The translations under genes were made by a program, and so were the position numbers. Below, piece after piece: positions 9,632-18,908 of a stretch of 64,000 nt of DNA. The notes beneath the pieces were generated by a model that ran no database searches, had not been told where the DNA came from, and saw nothing but the letters and a program-made list of their open reading frames with translations. This DNA is from an uncultured Prevotellaceae bacterium (GTDB lineage Bacteria > Bacteroidota > Bacteroidia > Bacteroidales > Bacteroidaceae): positions 1-64,000 of the forward strand of contig OMXV01000018.1 in the NCBI GenBank assembly GCA_900315075.1, in the 5' to 3' direction. Each line of letters begins with the position of its first letter. Position 1 is the stretch's first letter.

Positions 9632-10263
9632 GTTTTATTACAACCCTACTTGCCCACCTGACATACGGCACCATTTTCCTGCTGATGCTTCTTGAGAGCA
9701 CCGTGGTGCCTGTCCCCTCAGAATTGGTGGTATCGCCAGCGGCCTACCATGCCGCAGGTGGGAATCTGAACGTTTTCCTTGTAGTCCTCTTCGCCACCAT
9801 TGGCGCCGATGTCGGTGCCAGTATCAACTATGCCGCCGGTTATTACTTAGGACGTCCCCTCGTCTATCGTTTTGCCAACAGTAAATGGGGACATCTATGC
9901 CTGTTGAACCAAGAGAAAGTGGAGAAGAGCGAGAAATACTTCTACGACCATGGTGTGGCAGCCACACTGACTGGTCGTCTGATTCCTGGCATCCGCCACC
10001 TAATATCCATCCCGGCTGGTCTTGCCAAAATGCCCTACTGGAAATTCCTTTTCTACACCACTATCGGTGCTGGCGTATGGCACAGCATCCTTGCCGCTTT
10101 AGGCTGGTGGCTTCACACTTTTGTTCCCGAAGACCAACTGGATGACAAGATTATGGAGTATGGCGACTATATCAAATGGGGCATCATCGCCCTTGTAGTC
10201 ATCGCCATAGCCTACTTTGTCATCAAACATTATATAAAGAAAAGAAAGAAAAATGAAAATTGA
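9628..10263 (+). CDS. DedA family inner-membrane protein
   Basis: A 211-residue DedA/SNARE-associated protein. Members are thought to be proton-dependent lipid carrier flippases or related transporters needed for envelope stability. The signature features are the N-terminal hydrophobic region with ESTVVPVPSE (about 22-31), the glycine-rich GADVGASINYAAGYYLG, and the basic GRLIPGIRHLISIPAGLAKM segment (family G-R-x-x-P-x-x-R). Several membrane segments follow, and the C-terminus is highly basic (KKRKKNEN). The stop codon is followed at once by AGTTAAAGG-type repeats, so the intergenic element abuts the gene. Confidence 0.93.
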   Translation: MSFITTLLAHLTYGTIFLLMLLESTVVPVPSELVVSPAAYHAAGGNLNVFLVVLFATIGADVGASINYAAGYYLGRPLVYRFANSKWGHLCLLNQEKVEKSEKYFYDHGVAATLTGRLIPGIRHLISIPAGLAKMPYWKFLFYTTIGAGVWHSILAALGWWLHTFVPEDQLDDKIMEYGDYIKWGIIALVVIAIAYFVIKHYIKKRKKNEN

Positions 10264-10505
10264 AGGGTAGTTAAAGGGTAGTTAAAAGGTAGTTAAAGAG
10301 TAGTTAAAGGGACAATACAATTGAAAATTGAAGATTGAAAATTGAGATTCACTGGGATGATTGGGAGAGATTGGGATGATTGGGAGAGATTGGGATGATT
10401 GGGAAAGGTATTCTCTCACCTCTTACCTCTTATCTCTCACCCCTAATTATTCTCTTACCTCTCACCCCTTACCTCTAAGTCACCTCTAACTCCTAACTAA
10501 ATCCT
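10264..10505 (+). repeat. Composite modular intergenic repeat, copy 1
   Basis: Immediately after the dedA stop come, in order: several AGTTAAAGGGT-like units; the word GGGACAATACAATTG; ATTGAAGATTGAAAATTG units; TTGGGATGATTGGGAGAGA units; TCTCACCTCTTACC units; and TAACTCCTAACT. The same module order is found at 62354-62699 and, inverted, at 63402-63775. No coding potential is seen. Confidence 0.8.
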
Positions 10506-10518
10506 CTATATGAAAATA

Positions 10519-10545
10519 CGGGGATTGTGCTTGGCACAATCCCCG
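10519..10545 (-). terminator. xylA terminator hairpin
   Basis: CGGGGATTGTGC and GCACAATCCCCG form a perfect 12-bp stem with a 3-base loop, 24 bases beyond the xylA stop. The following minus-strand bases (TATTTTCATA) make a weak U-tract. The strand is assigned from its position after xylA. Confidence 0.75.
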
Positions 10546-10568
10546 GTTACATTCTTACTCAGCAAGTC

Positions 10569-11888
10569 TTATTTGCAGTAGAGAGCCACGATGGTCTCGT
10601 ATTTCTCCTGCTTGCCAGAGGTCTGCTTTGGCTCGCCGACCTTCTTGCCATACTCATAAGCCTGCTCGAGAGTGAGTTTACCATCCTCGAAGTCTTTGCC
10701 GACACCCTCGTCGAAGCTTGCATAGCGTGCCTTCTTCATTGCGGGCAGTTCGCTCTCCTCCAGGATAGCGGCAGCGTTCATCAGAGCGCGTGCCATGGCA
10801 TCCATACCGCTGATGTGAGCGATGAAGAGGTCCTCGAGGTCGGTGCTGTTACGACGAATCTTAGCGTCGAAGTTGGTACCACCATTGCCAAGGCCGCCAT
10901 TGCGGATGATTTCCAGCATAGCCTGTGTCAACTCAAAGTTGTCGATGGGGAACTGGTCGGTATCCCAGCCGTTCTGAGCGTCGCCGCGGTTGGCATCGAT
11001 GCTACCGAGCATACCAGCGTCAACAGCGCAAGCCAGTTCATGCTCGAAGGTATGGCCAGCAAGAGTAGCGTGGTTCACCTCGATGTTCACCTTGAAGTCC
11101 TTGTCGAGGCCATGAGCCTTGAGGAAACCGATGACAGTCTCAGTGTCAACATCATACTGGTGCTTTGAAGGCTCCATTGGTTTGGGCTCAATGAGGAATG
11201 TGCCCTTGAATCCCTTAGCACGTGCATAGTCGCGAGCCATAGTCAGCATGGTAGCCATATGCTCTTTCTCACGCTTCTGGTCGGTGTTGAGGAGGCTCAT
11301 GTAGCCCTCGCGTCCACCCCAGAATACATAGTTTGTACCACCTAACTTAATTGTTGCGTCGATGGCATTCTTTATCTGTACGATAGCACGAGCCACAACG
11401 TCGAAGTCGGGGTTGGTGCTGGCACCGTTGGCATAGCGTTTATTGCCAAAGACATTAGCGGTACCCCACAACAGTTTGATGTTGGGGAACTGCTTCATCT
11501 TCTCCTGAGCATAGTCTGTGATGGCCTTCATGCGAGCCTCATACTCCTCGATGGTGTCACCCTCTTCAACGAGGTCAACATCGTGGAAGCAGAAATACTC
11601 AATCCCGAGCTTGTCCATGATCTCGAAACCAGCGTCCATCTTGTCCTTGGCGCGCTGTACGGCATCAGCTGCCTTGTCCCACTCATAGCTGCGTGTCTGT
11701 CCACCAAACTGGTCTGCAGAAGCGCCTCCCAGTGTGTGCCACCATGCCATGGCGAATTTCAGCCAATCCTTCATCTTCTTTCCCATGACGACCTTCTCGG
11801 GCTCATAATAGTGGAAAGCCATTACATTCTTTCTGTCCTTTCCTTCGAAAGGAATCTTACCGGTAAACGGAAAATACTCTTTTGCCAT
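10569..11888 (-). CDS. xylA: Xylose isomerase
   Basis: A 439-residue enzyme that interconverts D-xylose and D-xylulose (and D-glucose and D-fructose) using two divalent metal ions. The TIM-barrel hallmarks are present: FHDVDL with the catalytic His; VFWGGREGY; the metal ligand region LIEPKPMEPSKHQYD; and NIEVNHATLAGHTF and SIDANRGDAQNGWDTDQFP with further metal ligands. Length and sequence fit class II xylose isomerases of Bacteroidetes. It lies 245 bp downstream of xylB, with a repeat-filled gap between. The strong hairpin at 10519-10545 follows it. Confidence 0.98.
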   Translation of the reverse strand: MAKEYFPFTGKIPFEGKDRKNVMAFHYYEPEKVVMGKKMKDWLKFAMAWWHTLGGASADQFGGQTRSYEWDKAADAVQRAKDKMDAGFEIMDKLGIEYFCFHDVDLVEEGDTIEEYEARMKAITDYAQEKMKQFPNIKLLWGTANVFGNKRYANGASTNPDFDVVARAIVQIKNAIDATIKLGGTNYVFWGGREGYMSLLNTDQKREKEHMATMLTMARDYARAKGFKGTFLIEPKPMEPSKHQYDVDTETVIGFLKAHGLDKDFKVNIEVNHATLAGHTFEHELACAVDAGMLGSIDANRGDAQNGWDTDQFPIDNFELTQAMLEIIRNGGLGNGGTNFDAKIRRNSTDLEDLFIAHISGMDAMARALMNAAAILEESELPAMKKARYASFDEGVGKDFEDGKLTLEQAYEYGKKVGEPKQTSGKQEKYETIVALYCK

Positions 11889-12133
11889 AATTTAAGTTTT
11901 ATTATTTGGGTTGTTGGTAAAATGTTTTTATAGGGGGTGTATTAGTTAGAAGTTAGGAGTTAGAAGTTAGAAGTTAGAAGTTAGAAGTGACTGGCTATGG
12001 TATTGTCCCTTTAACTACTCTTTAACTACCATTTAACTACTCTTTAACTACCATTTAACTACCCAATTTTCAATTGTATTGTCCCTTTAACTACTCTTTA
12101 ACTACCTTTTAACTACTCTTTAACTACCCTTTT
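11889..12133 (-). repeat. Partial modular repeats between xylB and xylA
   Basis: The plus strand reads AGTTAGGAGTTAGAAG units (11945-11990), then GGTATTGTCCCTTTAACTAC and many CTTTAACTACC units (about 12000-12130). The words are the same as in the composite element, in inverted orientation and with the middle modules missing. The unit seems to be doubled, since TTTTCAATTGTATTGTCCC occurs near 12066. Confidence 0.75.
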
Positions 12134-13627
12134 TTATAATTGCTTTGCCAAGCATTCTTTCCATTGTGCATAGGCATTCAGGTACTCTGTACGATGAGCG
12201 GTATCAGGCTCGATGACAGAAAGTTTACGCAATGATGCGAAAGCCTCGTTGTTGTCTTTGTAGAGGCCACATCCCATACCTGCACCCTTTGCAGCGCCCA
12301 CACTTCCGTCGGTCTCATAGAGCTCGATGGTAGCACCACTGACACCTGCCAATGTATCTCTGAAGATGGGGCTCAGGAACATATTTGCCTTTCCAGCGTG
12401 TATTTTGCGGATGTCCATACCCATTTGCTGCATTACCTCCATGCCGTAGCAGAAGCTGAAGACGATACCTTCCTGTGCAGCCCTCATGAGATGTGCCTTT
12501 CCATGCTTGTTGAAGTTGACGCCATTGATGGAGCATCCCACCTCACGGTTTTCGAGCACGCGCTCAGCACCGTTTCCGAATGGAGTAATCGAGACACCCT
12601 CGCTGCCGATAGGCACGGATGCCATAAAGTCGTTCATCTCGGCGTATGATATACCCTCTGGTGCAATGGTGCGACGCACCCAAGCATTGAGAATACCTGT
12701 TCCATTGATGCACAGGAGCACGCCTAATCGGTCGAGATCCTTAGTATAGTTGACGTGCGCAAATGTGTTCACACGGCTCTTCTTGTCGTAGTTGATTTCG
12801 CCGAGCACACCATAGACAACGCCGGATGTACCTGCTGTGGATGCGATTTCACCAGGATTGAATACATTGAGTGAGAGAGCGTTGTTTGGCTGGTCGCCAG
12901 CACGGTAGGAAATAGGCGTACCTTCTTTCAATCCCAATTCTGCGGCAGCGGCAGCACTGACAGAGGCCTGGACGCTGAACGTTGGAACGATGGTCGGCAC
13001 GAGGCTCTCGTCGAAGCCAAAATACTTCATGAGGAAGTCGGCCACTTTTTTCTCACGGAAGTCCCAGAACATGCCCTCACTAAGTCCGCTGATAGTGGTA
13101 TTGATTTCCCCACTGAGGCGCATTGCGAGATAGTCGCCTGGAAGCATGAATTTATAGATGCGGTCGAAGAGTTCAGGTTCATTCTCCTTCACCCAAGCTA
13201 ATTTTGCTGCGGTAAAGTTTCCTGGAGAGTTAAGCAAGTTGCCCAAGCATTTCTCAGCACCTAATTCATTGAATGCCTTCTCACCGTATGGAACAGCACG
13301 GGAGTCACACCAGATAATAGATGGTCTGAGCACCTTCATGTCTTTATCTACACATACCAGGCCGTGCATTTGGTAAGAAATACCGATGGCCAGTATATCC
13401 TCACCTTTTGCTCCTGTGTCTGCCATGATTTTTGCCAAACTCAATTTGGCATAATTCCACCATGAGTCAGGTTCTTGCTCTGCCCATCCAGCCTTAACGG
13501 CATGAATAGGTGCTTCACTTTCGGGAAAGAACGCCGATGCCGCGCACTCTCCAGAGTCGGCATCTACCAACGATGCCTTGACAGAGCTACTGCCGACATC
13601 GAATCCTAATAAATATCTTTTTGCCAT
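12134..13627 (-). CDS. xylB: Xylulokinase
   Basis: A 497-residue FGGY-family sugar kinase that phosphorylates D-xylulose to xylulose 5-phosphate, feeding the pentose phosphate pathway. The N-terminal ATPase fold starts with LLGFDVGSSSVKASLVD (phosphate 1 motif). The substrate-binding MHGLVCVD segment and the catalytic aspartate region SYRAGDQPNNAL follow. The adenosine region is near TAGTSGVVYG, and the C-terminal FGGY half ends with GAAKGAGMG. It lies 29 bp after a small unknown gene and upstream of xylA, so all three are probably one leftward operon driven by the TAACTTTG box at 14031-14038. Confidence 0.96.
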   Translation of the reverse strand: MAKRYLLGFDVGSSSVKASLVDADSGECAASAFFPESEAPIHAVKAGWAEQEPDSWWNYAKLSLAKIMADTGAKGEDILAIGISYQMHGLVCVDKDMKVLRPSIIWCDSRAVPYGEKAFNELGAEKCLGNLLNSPGNFTAAKLAWVKENEPELFDRIYKFMLPGDYLAMRLSGEINTTISGLSEGMFWDFREKKVADFLMKYFGFDESLVPTIVPTFSVQASVSAAAAAELGLKEGTPISYRAGDQPNNALSLNVFNPGEIASTAGTSGVVYGVLGEINYDKKSRVNTFAHVNYTKDLDRLGVLLCINGTGILNAWVRRTIAPEGISYAEMNDFMASVPIGSEGVSITPFGNGAERVLENREVGCSINGVNFNKHGKAHLMRAAQEGIVFSFCYGMEVMQQMGMDIRKIHAGKANMFLSPIFRDTLAGVSGATIELYETDGSVGAAKGAGMGCGLYKDNNEAFASLRKLSVIEPDTAHRTEYLNAYAQWKECLAKQL

Positions 13628-13656
13628 AGTTATTGATAGAGTAAATCTATATTGAT

Positions 13657-14010
13657 TTAAAGTGTATCTATATCATCGAAAGAAAGCAGCAACTGTCTTT
13701 TGTTGTGCTCCTGTGGAAGTGCAGACTGTTGGTCTATACCATTTTTTAAATCCATCTTGATTTTCCTTGCCTCTGGAGACTTAGGGTTGAAACTATATAC
13801 CCCATGGCTAACGCGGAGAAGGAGTGGCATTTTCCCTTTGACATGGCTACTTAGATACTTCAAAACATAGTCGTGCACATGTTGCTTCTCTACCGGGTCA
13901 AAAAGTGTATTTACAGAGTTATAGACATGTAGTGTGATTTTCCTCACATTCAGCCCCCGATTTCCCACTTCTGCCAGTATTCTATGTATGTGAGTATCGT
14001 AGCTATTCAT
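13657..14010 (-). CDS. Small conserved-looking protein of unknown function, first gene of the xyl operon
   Basis: A 117-residue protein that I do not recognise. It has no signal peptide or membrane segment. The N-terminal half (IHRILAEVGNRGLNVRKITLHVYN) looks helical with a possible helix-turn-helix. A middle KMPLLLRVSHGVYSFNPKSPEARK segment suggests a winged-helix-like beta hairpin, so a small DNA-binding protein is conceivable. The gap to xylB is 29 bp and it appears to share its promoter (CAAAGTTA on plus, 14031-14038). The operon position is seen; a role in xylose control is only inference. Confidence 0.7.
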   Translation of the reverse strand: MNSYDTHIHRILAEVGNRGLNVRKITLHVYNSVNTLFDPVEKQHVHDYVLKYLSSHVKGKMPLLLRVSHGVYSFNPKSPEARKIKMDLKNGIDQQSALPQEHNKRQLLLSFDDIDTL

Positions 14011-14310
14011 TGCTGCTTTTCATTTGTCTGCAAAGTTAAATATAAAAATGGAATTCCATAAAAATAATTGATAAATTTTTATACCAATTATTTTTTATTA
14101 TGTTACCTGAGAAGGATGAAAATAAAAAAGAAACGACAAGGTAACAAGTTGACAAGGTAAGCCCCACCCCCACCCCCTCTACAAATGGCGAGGGGAGTGA
14201 TATGATGAGTGGCACTCCTAACTTCTAACTCCTAACTCTTAACTCTTAACTCCTAACTAAAAAAAGGGGGCTGGTAAAAACCAGCCCCCTTTATGATATT
14301 GCAAATAAAA
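14011..14310. promoter_or_regulatory. Gap between xyl operon promoter and DUF2582 gene end
   Basis: Contains the minus-strand TAACTTTG -7 box for the xyl operon (14031-14038), an A/T-rich stretch, an ACAAGTTGACAAGGTA word (about 14143), a C-rich run, TAACTCTTAACTCC repeats (about 14220-14258) and the terminator at 14263-14292. No gene is seen. Confidence 0.6.
14263..14292 (-). terminator. Terminator of the DUF2582 gene
   Basis: AAAGGGGGCTGGT and ACCAGCCCCCTTT form a perfect 13-bp stem with a 4-base loop, 18 bases past the stop. On the minus strand it continues into a T-run, as in an intrinsic terminator. Confidence 0.9.
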
Positions 14311-14601
14311 TTATGCTAAAGCGATCAGACCATTCTCGTCCTTGATTTTGCCCTCTTTGAAGAGCCATCCCATACCGAGAAGAGTCTCGGTCTCAGTAAT
14401 TTTTGCCTGTTTTGCGATTTCCTTTACGCTCAGAGCTTTCTCAGCTGCTGAAAGAGCCTGATATACATCACCGGCCTTGAAGCCTACTGTTTCTGCATTG
14501 ATAACAATTTCCACCTTCTTTGCAGTCTTCTTTGGGGCTGCCTTCTTCTCAGCTGCTGCCTTTGGCTCTGCAGCTTTCTTTGTTGCTTTCTTTTCTGCCA
14601 T
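14311..14601 (-). CDS. Winged-helix DUF2582 protein with Lys/Ala-rich tail
   Basis: A 96-residue protein. Residues 1-38 are a repetitive Lys/Ala/Pro tail (KKATKKAAEPKAAAEKKAAP) like histone H1 tails. Residues 39-96 match the small winged-helix domain known as DUF2582 (GFKAGDVYQALSAAEKALSV, then KQAKITETETLLGMGWLFKEG). The basic tail suggests binding to DNA or RNA, so a nucleoid-associated role is plausible but unproven. It is a single gene with its own TAATTTTG -7 box (plus-strand complement 14669-14676) and a strong terminator. Confidence 0.85.
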   Translation of the reverse strand: MAEKKATKKAAEPKAAAEKKAAPKKTAKKVEIVINAETVGFKAGDVYQALSAAEKALSVKEIAKQAKITETETLLGMGWLFKEGKIKDENGLIALA

Positions 14602-14745
14602 GATTATCTTAAAAAAAACTTTAGAATATGGATTGAACTAATTCTGTATCAATCTTTTAAATTCGTTGCAAAATTAGTGTAAATAATCCGATTAATCTAA
14701 TTTTTTACTATAAAAAAGCGCCAAAGTGTCTCCAAAAAGTGTAAA

Positions 14746-16521
14746 TTATGCGTTTTCTTGATTTAAATCAACCTCAGCAAGCTTAATTTTCAGTTCATCT
14801 AACTGTTTTTCATCGAGTTGCGATGGTGCATCAAGCATCACATCACGACCGCTGTTGTTCTTTGGGAATGCTATACAGTCGCGTATGCTATCAAGACCTG
14901 CCATAATCGAAACAAAACGGTCGAGACCAAAAGCCAGTCCTGCATGAGGTGGTGCTCCGTACTTAAACGCATTGATGAGGAAGCCAAACTGAGCCATAGC
15001 CCTTTCGGGTGTGAAGCCAAGGATATTGAACATCTTTGCCTGGAGAGCGCCATCGTGGATACGGAGACTGCCACCGCCCAACTCTACACCATTGCACACA
15101 AAGTCATAAGCTTTTGCCCTGACACGCTCTGGATGTTCTTCCAAGAGAGGGATGTCATCTGGATTAGGCATTGTAAACGGATGGTGGGTAGCCATAAGTC
15201 TCTGTTCCTCGTCGCTCCATTCAAAGAGTGGGAAATCAACAATCCATAAGCACTCAAATTTATCTTTGTCGCGTAATCCGAGTCTGTCGCCCATCTCCAG
15301 TCGCAGGGCACAGAGTTGTATGCGTGTCTTGTTTGCATTGTCGCCACTAAGGATGAGCACCAAGTCGCCATCAGCGGCACCCATTTTCTCCTTGAGTTGG
15401 AGGAGCACCTCCTGTGAGTAGAATTTATCCACACTGCTCTTGATAGTACCATCGGCATTGTATTTCACATAGACGAGTCCCTTGGCACCAATTTGCGGTT
15501 TCTTCACGAAATCAGTGAGTTGATCAAGCTGTTTGCGAGTATAGGCAGCACATCCCGGTACACAGATAGCCCCGATGTATGCAGCCTGGTCGAATATAGG
15601 GAATGTGCCTATCTTCAGCACATCCATCACCTCGACAAACTCCATTCCGAAACGGAGGTCAGGCTTGTCGCTACCGAAACGGCGCATGGCCTCATGCCAT
15701 GGCATCTGCTGCAACTTGGCAGGCAATTCCACGCCCCTAACTTCTTTGAAGAGGTGACGGCAAAGGTCTTCGAAGAGGTCGATGACGTCCTCTTGATCTA
15801 CAAAACTCATTTCACAGTCTATCTGTGTGAACTCTGGTTGACGGTCGGCCCTGAGGTCCTCGTCGCGGAAGCATTTGGCAATTTGGAAATACCTATCAAA
15901 TCCGCTCACCATGAGCAACTGCTTGAGTGTCTGCGGACTCTGTGGCAGCGCATAGAACTGACCTGGGTTCATACGTGAAGGCACGACGAAGTCGCGTGCA
16001 CCCTCTGGTGTACTACCGATGAGGATAGGTGTCTCCACCTCGATAAAGTCTTTAGAGTCGAGGAAGTTGCGAATGAGAATTGTCATTCTATGGCGGAGCT
16101 CCAGATTACGACGCACTGCATTACGCCTGAGGTCGAGGTATCTATATTTCATGCGTATATCGTCGCCTCCATCAGTTTTATCCTCAATGGTGAATGGCGG
16201 TGTGATACTCTCGCTGAGGATATTCAGACAGTCGGCAATGATTTCGATGTCGCCCGTGGGCATATTGGGGTTTTTGCTCTGGCGTTCGCTCACCGTTCCA
16301 GCGACCTGCACACAAAATTCCCTTCCTAAATGATTGGCTTTTTCACAAAGCTCTTTGTCAACAGCCTCATTGAAAACAAGTTGTGTGAGGCCATAGCGGT
16401 CGCGTAGGTCAACAAATGTCATGCCACCGAGTTTTCTGGTGCGCTGCACCCATCCGGCGAGTGTGACTTTTTTACCGGCATCAGAGAGTCTCAACTCTCC
16501 ACAAGTATTTGTTCTGTACAT
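14746..16521 (-). CDS. aspS: Aspartyl-tRNA synthetase
   Basis: A 591-residue class II aminoacyl-tRNA synthetase that charges tRNA-Asp. The N-terminal OB-fold anticodon domain is seen in [26 protein letters not shown]. Motif 2 lies in [18 protein letters not shown] and the bacterial insertion (GAD) domain follows. Motif 3 is [15 protein letters not shown] near the C-terminus. An ATG 44 codons upstream would add a hydrophobic tail unlike the family, so I use the ATG at 16521 ([10 protein letters not shown]). That gives the normal bacterial length and places the promoter at 16573-16603. Confidence 0.97.
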   Translation of the reverse strand: MYRTNTCGELRLSDAGKKVTLAGWVQRTRKLGGMTFVDLRDRYGLTQLVFNEAVDKELCEKANHLGREFCVQVAGTVSERQSKNPNMPTGDIEIIADCLNILSESITPPFTIEDKTDGGDDIRMKYRYLDLRRNAVRRNLELRHRMTILIRNFLDSKDFIEVETPILIGSTPEGARDFVVPSRMNPGQFYALPQSPQTLKQLLMVSGFDRYFQIAKCFRDEDLRADRQPEFTQIDCEMSFVDQEDVIDLFEDLCRHLFKEVRGVELPAKLQQMPWHEAMRRFGSDKPDLRFGMEFVEVMDVLKIGTFPIFDQAAYIGAICVPGCAAYTRKQLDQLTDFVKKPQIGAKGLVYVKYNADGTIKSSVDKFYSQEVLLQLKEKMGAADGDLVLILSGDNANKTRIQLCALRLEMGDRLGLRDKDKFECLWIVDFPLFEWSDEEQRLMATHHPFTMPNPDDIPLLEEHPERVRAKAYDFVCNGVELGGGSLRIHDGALQAKMFNILGFTPERAMAQFGFLINAFKYGAPPHAGLAFGLDRFVSIMAGLDSIRDCIAFPKNNSGRDVMLDAPSQLDEKQLDELKIKLAEVDLNQENA

Positions 16522-16572
16522 TGGTGAGATATTTAAATGGTTTGTCAATCTATTGTTTTCGAAAAAACGCTG

Positions 16573-16603
16573 CAAATTTATGCAATATTTTGGAAATGGC
16601 AAA
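16573..16603 (-). promoter_or_regulatory. aspS promoter
   Basis: On the minus strand, TTTG (16603-16600), 19 bases, then TAAATTTG (16580-16573): a perfect Bacteroidetes promoter, 51 bases before the aspS ATG. Its position rules out the longer upstream start. Confidence 0.8.
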
Positions 16604-16728
16604 GGAATGTATAAAAAATAAAATTTATGACGCGATTTGTTAAATAAATGCAATAAACCACCAGGAATTGCACTATTTTATAGGTTATTTTACTAATTTT
16701 GCCGAAAACAAATAAAACGCAATTGATT

Positions 16729-17112
16729 ATGAAGAAGATTATCCTGATGACATTACTTATGGTGTTTGCCTTTGGGCAGGCATCCGCCCAGAACCAGGCA
16801 GAGATTAAGTTCGACAAAACTGTTCACAGTTTTGGAACATTCAATGTGAACAATCCTAAACAAGAGTGTACCTTCACATTTACCAACGTTGGCGACGCAC
16901 CATTGGTAATCAACCAGGCCGTAGCCAGTTGCGGTTGCACCGTACCTCAATATACGAAAACGCCAGTTGCCCCTGGTGAGCAAGGAACTATCAAAGTGAC
17001 ATACAATGGTGATGGCAAGCCAGCCGGCCATTTCAAAAAGTCAATTACTGTACGAACCAACGGTAAAGTGGAAATGACCCGCCTATACATTGAAGGTGAT
17101 ATGGTGGAATAA
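16729..17112 (+). CDS. Secreted DUF1573 protein
   Basis: A 127-residue exported protein. A signal peptide (MKKIILMTLLMVFAFGQASA) ends near residue 20. The DUF1573 domain covers most of the rest (FDKTVHSFGTF, CTFTFTNVGDAPLVI and the conserved ASCGCTVP). It is an Ig-like beta fold common in Bacteroidetes, of unknown job. I start at MKK (16729); a start ten codons upstream would bury the signal peptide. A TAATTTTG box (16694-16701) is the likely -7. The terminator at 17132-17161 follows. Confidence 0.9.
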   Translation: MKKIILMTLLMVFAFGQASAQNQAEIKFDKTVHSFGTFNVNNPKQECTFTFTNVGDAPLVINQAVASCGCTVPQYTKTPVAPGEQGTIKVTYNGDGKPAGHFKKSITVRTNGKVEMTRLYIEGDMVE

Positions 17113-17131
17113 AACAATACATAGTATTCAC

Positions 17132-17161
17132 AAAGGGGATATGCCGCGGCATATCCCCTTT
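17132..17161 (+). terminator. Terminator of the DUF1573 gene
   Basis: A perfect 30-base palindrome with AAAGGGGATATGCC and its complement, 20 bases after the stop and followed by a T-rich stretch. Confidence 0.9.
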
Positions 17162-17309
17162 GATTTTATATTGAAAATTGAAAATTGAAGATTGAAGATT
17201 GAATATTGAAAATTGAAGATTGATTTTTCGATATATCGTTATATCGACATATCGATATGTCGAATCTAACTTCTAACTCCTAACTCCTAACTAAATAAGA
17301 CCCTCTCAA
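17162..17309. repeat. AT-rich repeat gap (ATTGAAGATTG and ATATCG modules)
   Basis: 17170-17225 is built of ATTGAAAATTGAAG units. 17226-17263 is an alternating ATATCG/CGATAT palindromic run. 17264-17292 is TCTAACTCCTAACT. All are non-coding. Confidence 0.7.
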
Positions 17310-18623
17310 TTAGAACGAATATGAGAATCCGAGTGAGAAGAACTCCTTAAACTGCCAGTATCCGTGGTGGTCGTCACGCCCTGTGCAGTCGTCGAAACGC
17401 GGATAGATGAAAAGTTTAGTAGAGATATATTTATTGAACTGGAAGGTAAATGTGTTTTCCCACTCCAACTCTGCACGGCTATAGGTGGTAAATCCATAGA
17501 GACGTGTCTGCCACTGGATATTATCAGAGAAGGCCCACTTCAAATCGACGGTGAACTGCGAACCGAAGTCGTGCAAAGTATGCTTTCCTTCCTCCAGACC
17601 GTTTCTCTTTACCAACGGCGAACGCTCCACATACTTGAAATTATAAGCGAAAGGAGCGAGGTGTATAGTACCCGTGAGTTTCTTATTGCAAGCTTCCACA
17701 TTGTAATCCATACCGAGTGAGAGGTTCAAGTTGAATGGAGACAAGAAATCGGAATAGACAAACCGGTCGTTGCTCTTATATCCATGTGTGAACTGTGTGT
17801 AGGCTATCATCTGAAGGGTATAGTACCACCGTTTTGTAGCCTGCAGTCCAAACTTACTGGTGAGTCGCAACAAGTCCTCGGATGCTTTGAAAGAGTGGAT
17901 ACTATCGCTCTTAGAAGTCATGAAACCAAGTTTCATTTCCAGTTTATTATCCCATTTCACTTTCTGCTTGTTATCGTAGTTAGCCTCCATGGTGATACTA
18001 CCAAGCAATGAATAGTTGCTCTCACCACCCTTATACCAGTTGCCTGAAATATAGTTTTGCAATCCCTGCAGATAATAGTCGCCCTTGATCGTCCAGAAAT
18101 TGGGTTTTTCCACCACAACATCCACCTCTGGGTCATCTTGCAAGTCATCAGGGATATTATTTTCACTCACCAATTCTACATTTTGCTGAATAGGCACGAT
18201 GATATCATTGCTCACGCCCCCTACCCTTCTAAGGTTGCTCTCGCTGTTAACAACCAAGTCGGGCCGGTTGAGATAGACATTCATAAGCACATTGTCAATC
18301 TCGTCGTTGACCTCATCTTGTTCTCCCTCCGTATATAAAGCCATTCTGAGCGCATTTTTTGCTGGTGCCTGATAATAAGTGAGTGGTGCAAACAGACGAT
18401 AGAACCTGCCATCAGCAAGCATCGAACCATACTGCTCGTTGAGTGTTTCGTCGGATGCCACCAATGAGTCGAGGCGTTGCTTGTAAACCATGAGCGAGTC
18501 GGTGTAGTTTTTCATCAACTGATACTGCTGATACTGGATATTGCGGTCTGCGCGCTGATTATTCTGAGCCGAAAGCGAAATGACACAGACCATAAGAATC
18601 ATAGTAATAAAAACTCTTTTCAT
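17310..18623 (-). CDS. DUF3078 outer-membrane protein
   Basis: A 437-residue protein with a signal peptide (MKRVFITMILMVCVISLSAQ). The DUF3078 domain covers about residues 160-430, with FWTIKGDYYLQGLQNYISGNW and repeated amphipathic strands such as VKWDNKLEMKLGF and KFGLQATKRWYYTLQM. The C-terminal residue is Phe (FSLGFSYSF), typical of outer-membrane beta barrels. The N-terminal quarter is helical with a coiled-coil look (RADRNIQYQQYQLMKNYTDS). The family is widespread in Bacteroidetes and of unknown function. A single gene. Confidence 0.9.
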   Translation of the reverse strand: MKRVFITMILMVCVISLSAQNNQRADRNIQYQQYQLMKNYTDSLMVYKQRLDSLVASDETLNEQYGSMLADGRFYRLFAPLTYYQAPAKNALRMALYTEGEQDEVNDEIDNVLMNVYLNRPDLVVNSESNLRRVGGVSNDIIVPIQQNVELVSENNIPDDLQDDPEVDVVVEKPNFWTIKGDYYLQGLQNYISGNWYKGGESNYSLLGSITMEANYDNKQKVKWDNKLEMKLGFMTSKSDSIHSFKASEDLLRLTSKFGLQATKRWYYTLQMIAYTQFTHGYKSNDRFVYSDFLSPFNLNLSLGMDYNVEACNKKLTGTIHLAPFAYNFKYVERSPLVKRNGLEEGKHTLHDFGSQFTVDLKWAFSDNIQWQTRLYGFTTYSRAELEWENTFTFQFNKYISTKLFIYPRFDDCTGRDDHHGYWQFKEFFSLGFSYSF

Positions 18624-18817
18624 TTACATAAATGTTTTGTTATAGAGTGCAAAAATAAACAAAAAAACTAAAACTGACATCATTTATGATTGAAAAATAA
18701 AGTTTGAGAAGTGAATTAGGGGCCTCAAATCATCCCATTACATTCCAAAACTCAAAAACTTAAAAACTCACAAACTCAAAAACTCCCCCAATAAAGATAA
18801 TAAAAATAAGGTGACAA

Positions 18818-18849
18818 TTTGTCCAATCCACAAAAAGTTCGTACTTTTG
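18818..18849 (+). promoter_or_regulatory. yidC promoter
   Basis: TTTG (18818-18821), 20 bases, TACTTTTG (18842-18849), about 60 bases ahead of the yidC start. Confidence 0.75.
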
Positions 18850-18908
18850 CAGTTCAATTATATTACAACATCGAGAATTAACAAATAAAATATTTTTAGC
18901 ACTAAGAA

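Noticed and set aside
10527..11168. Long plus-strand open frame opposite xylA
   Set aside because: It lies fully inside xylA on the other strand and has no family features; it is a by-product of xylA codon use.
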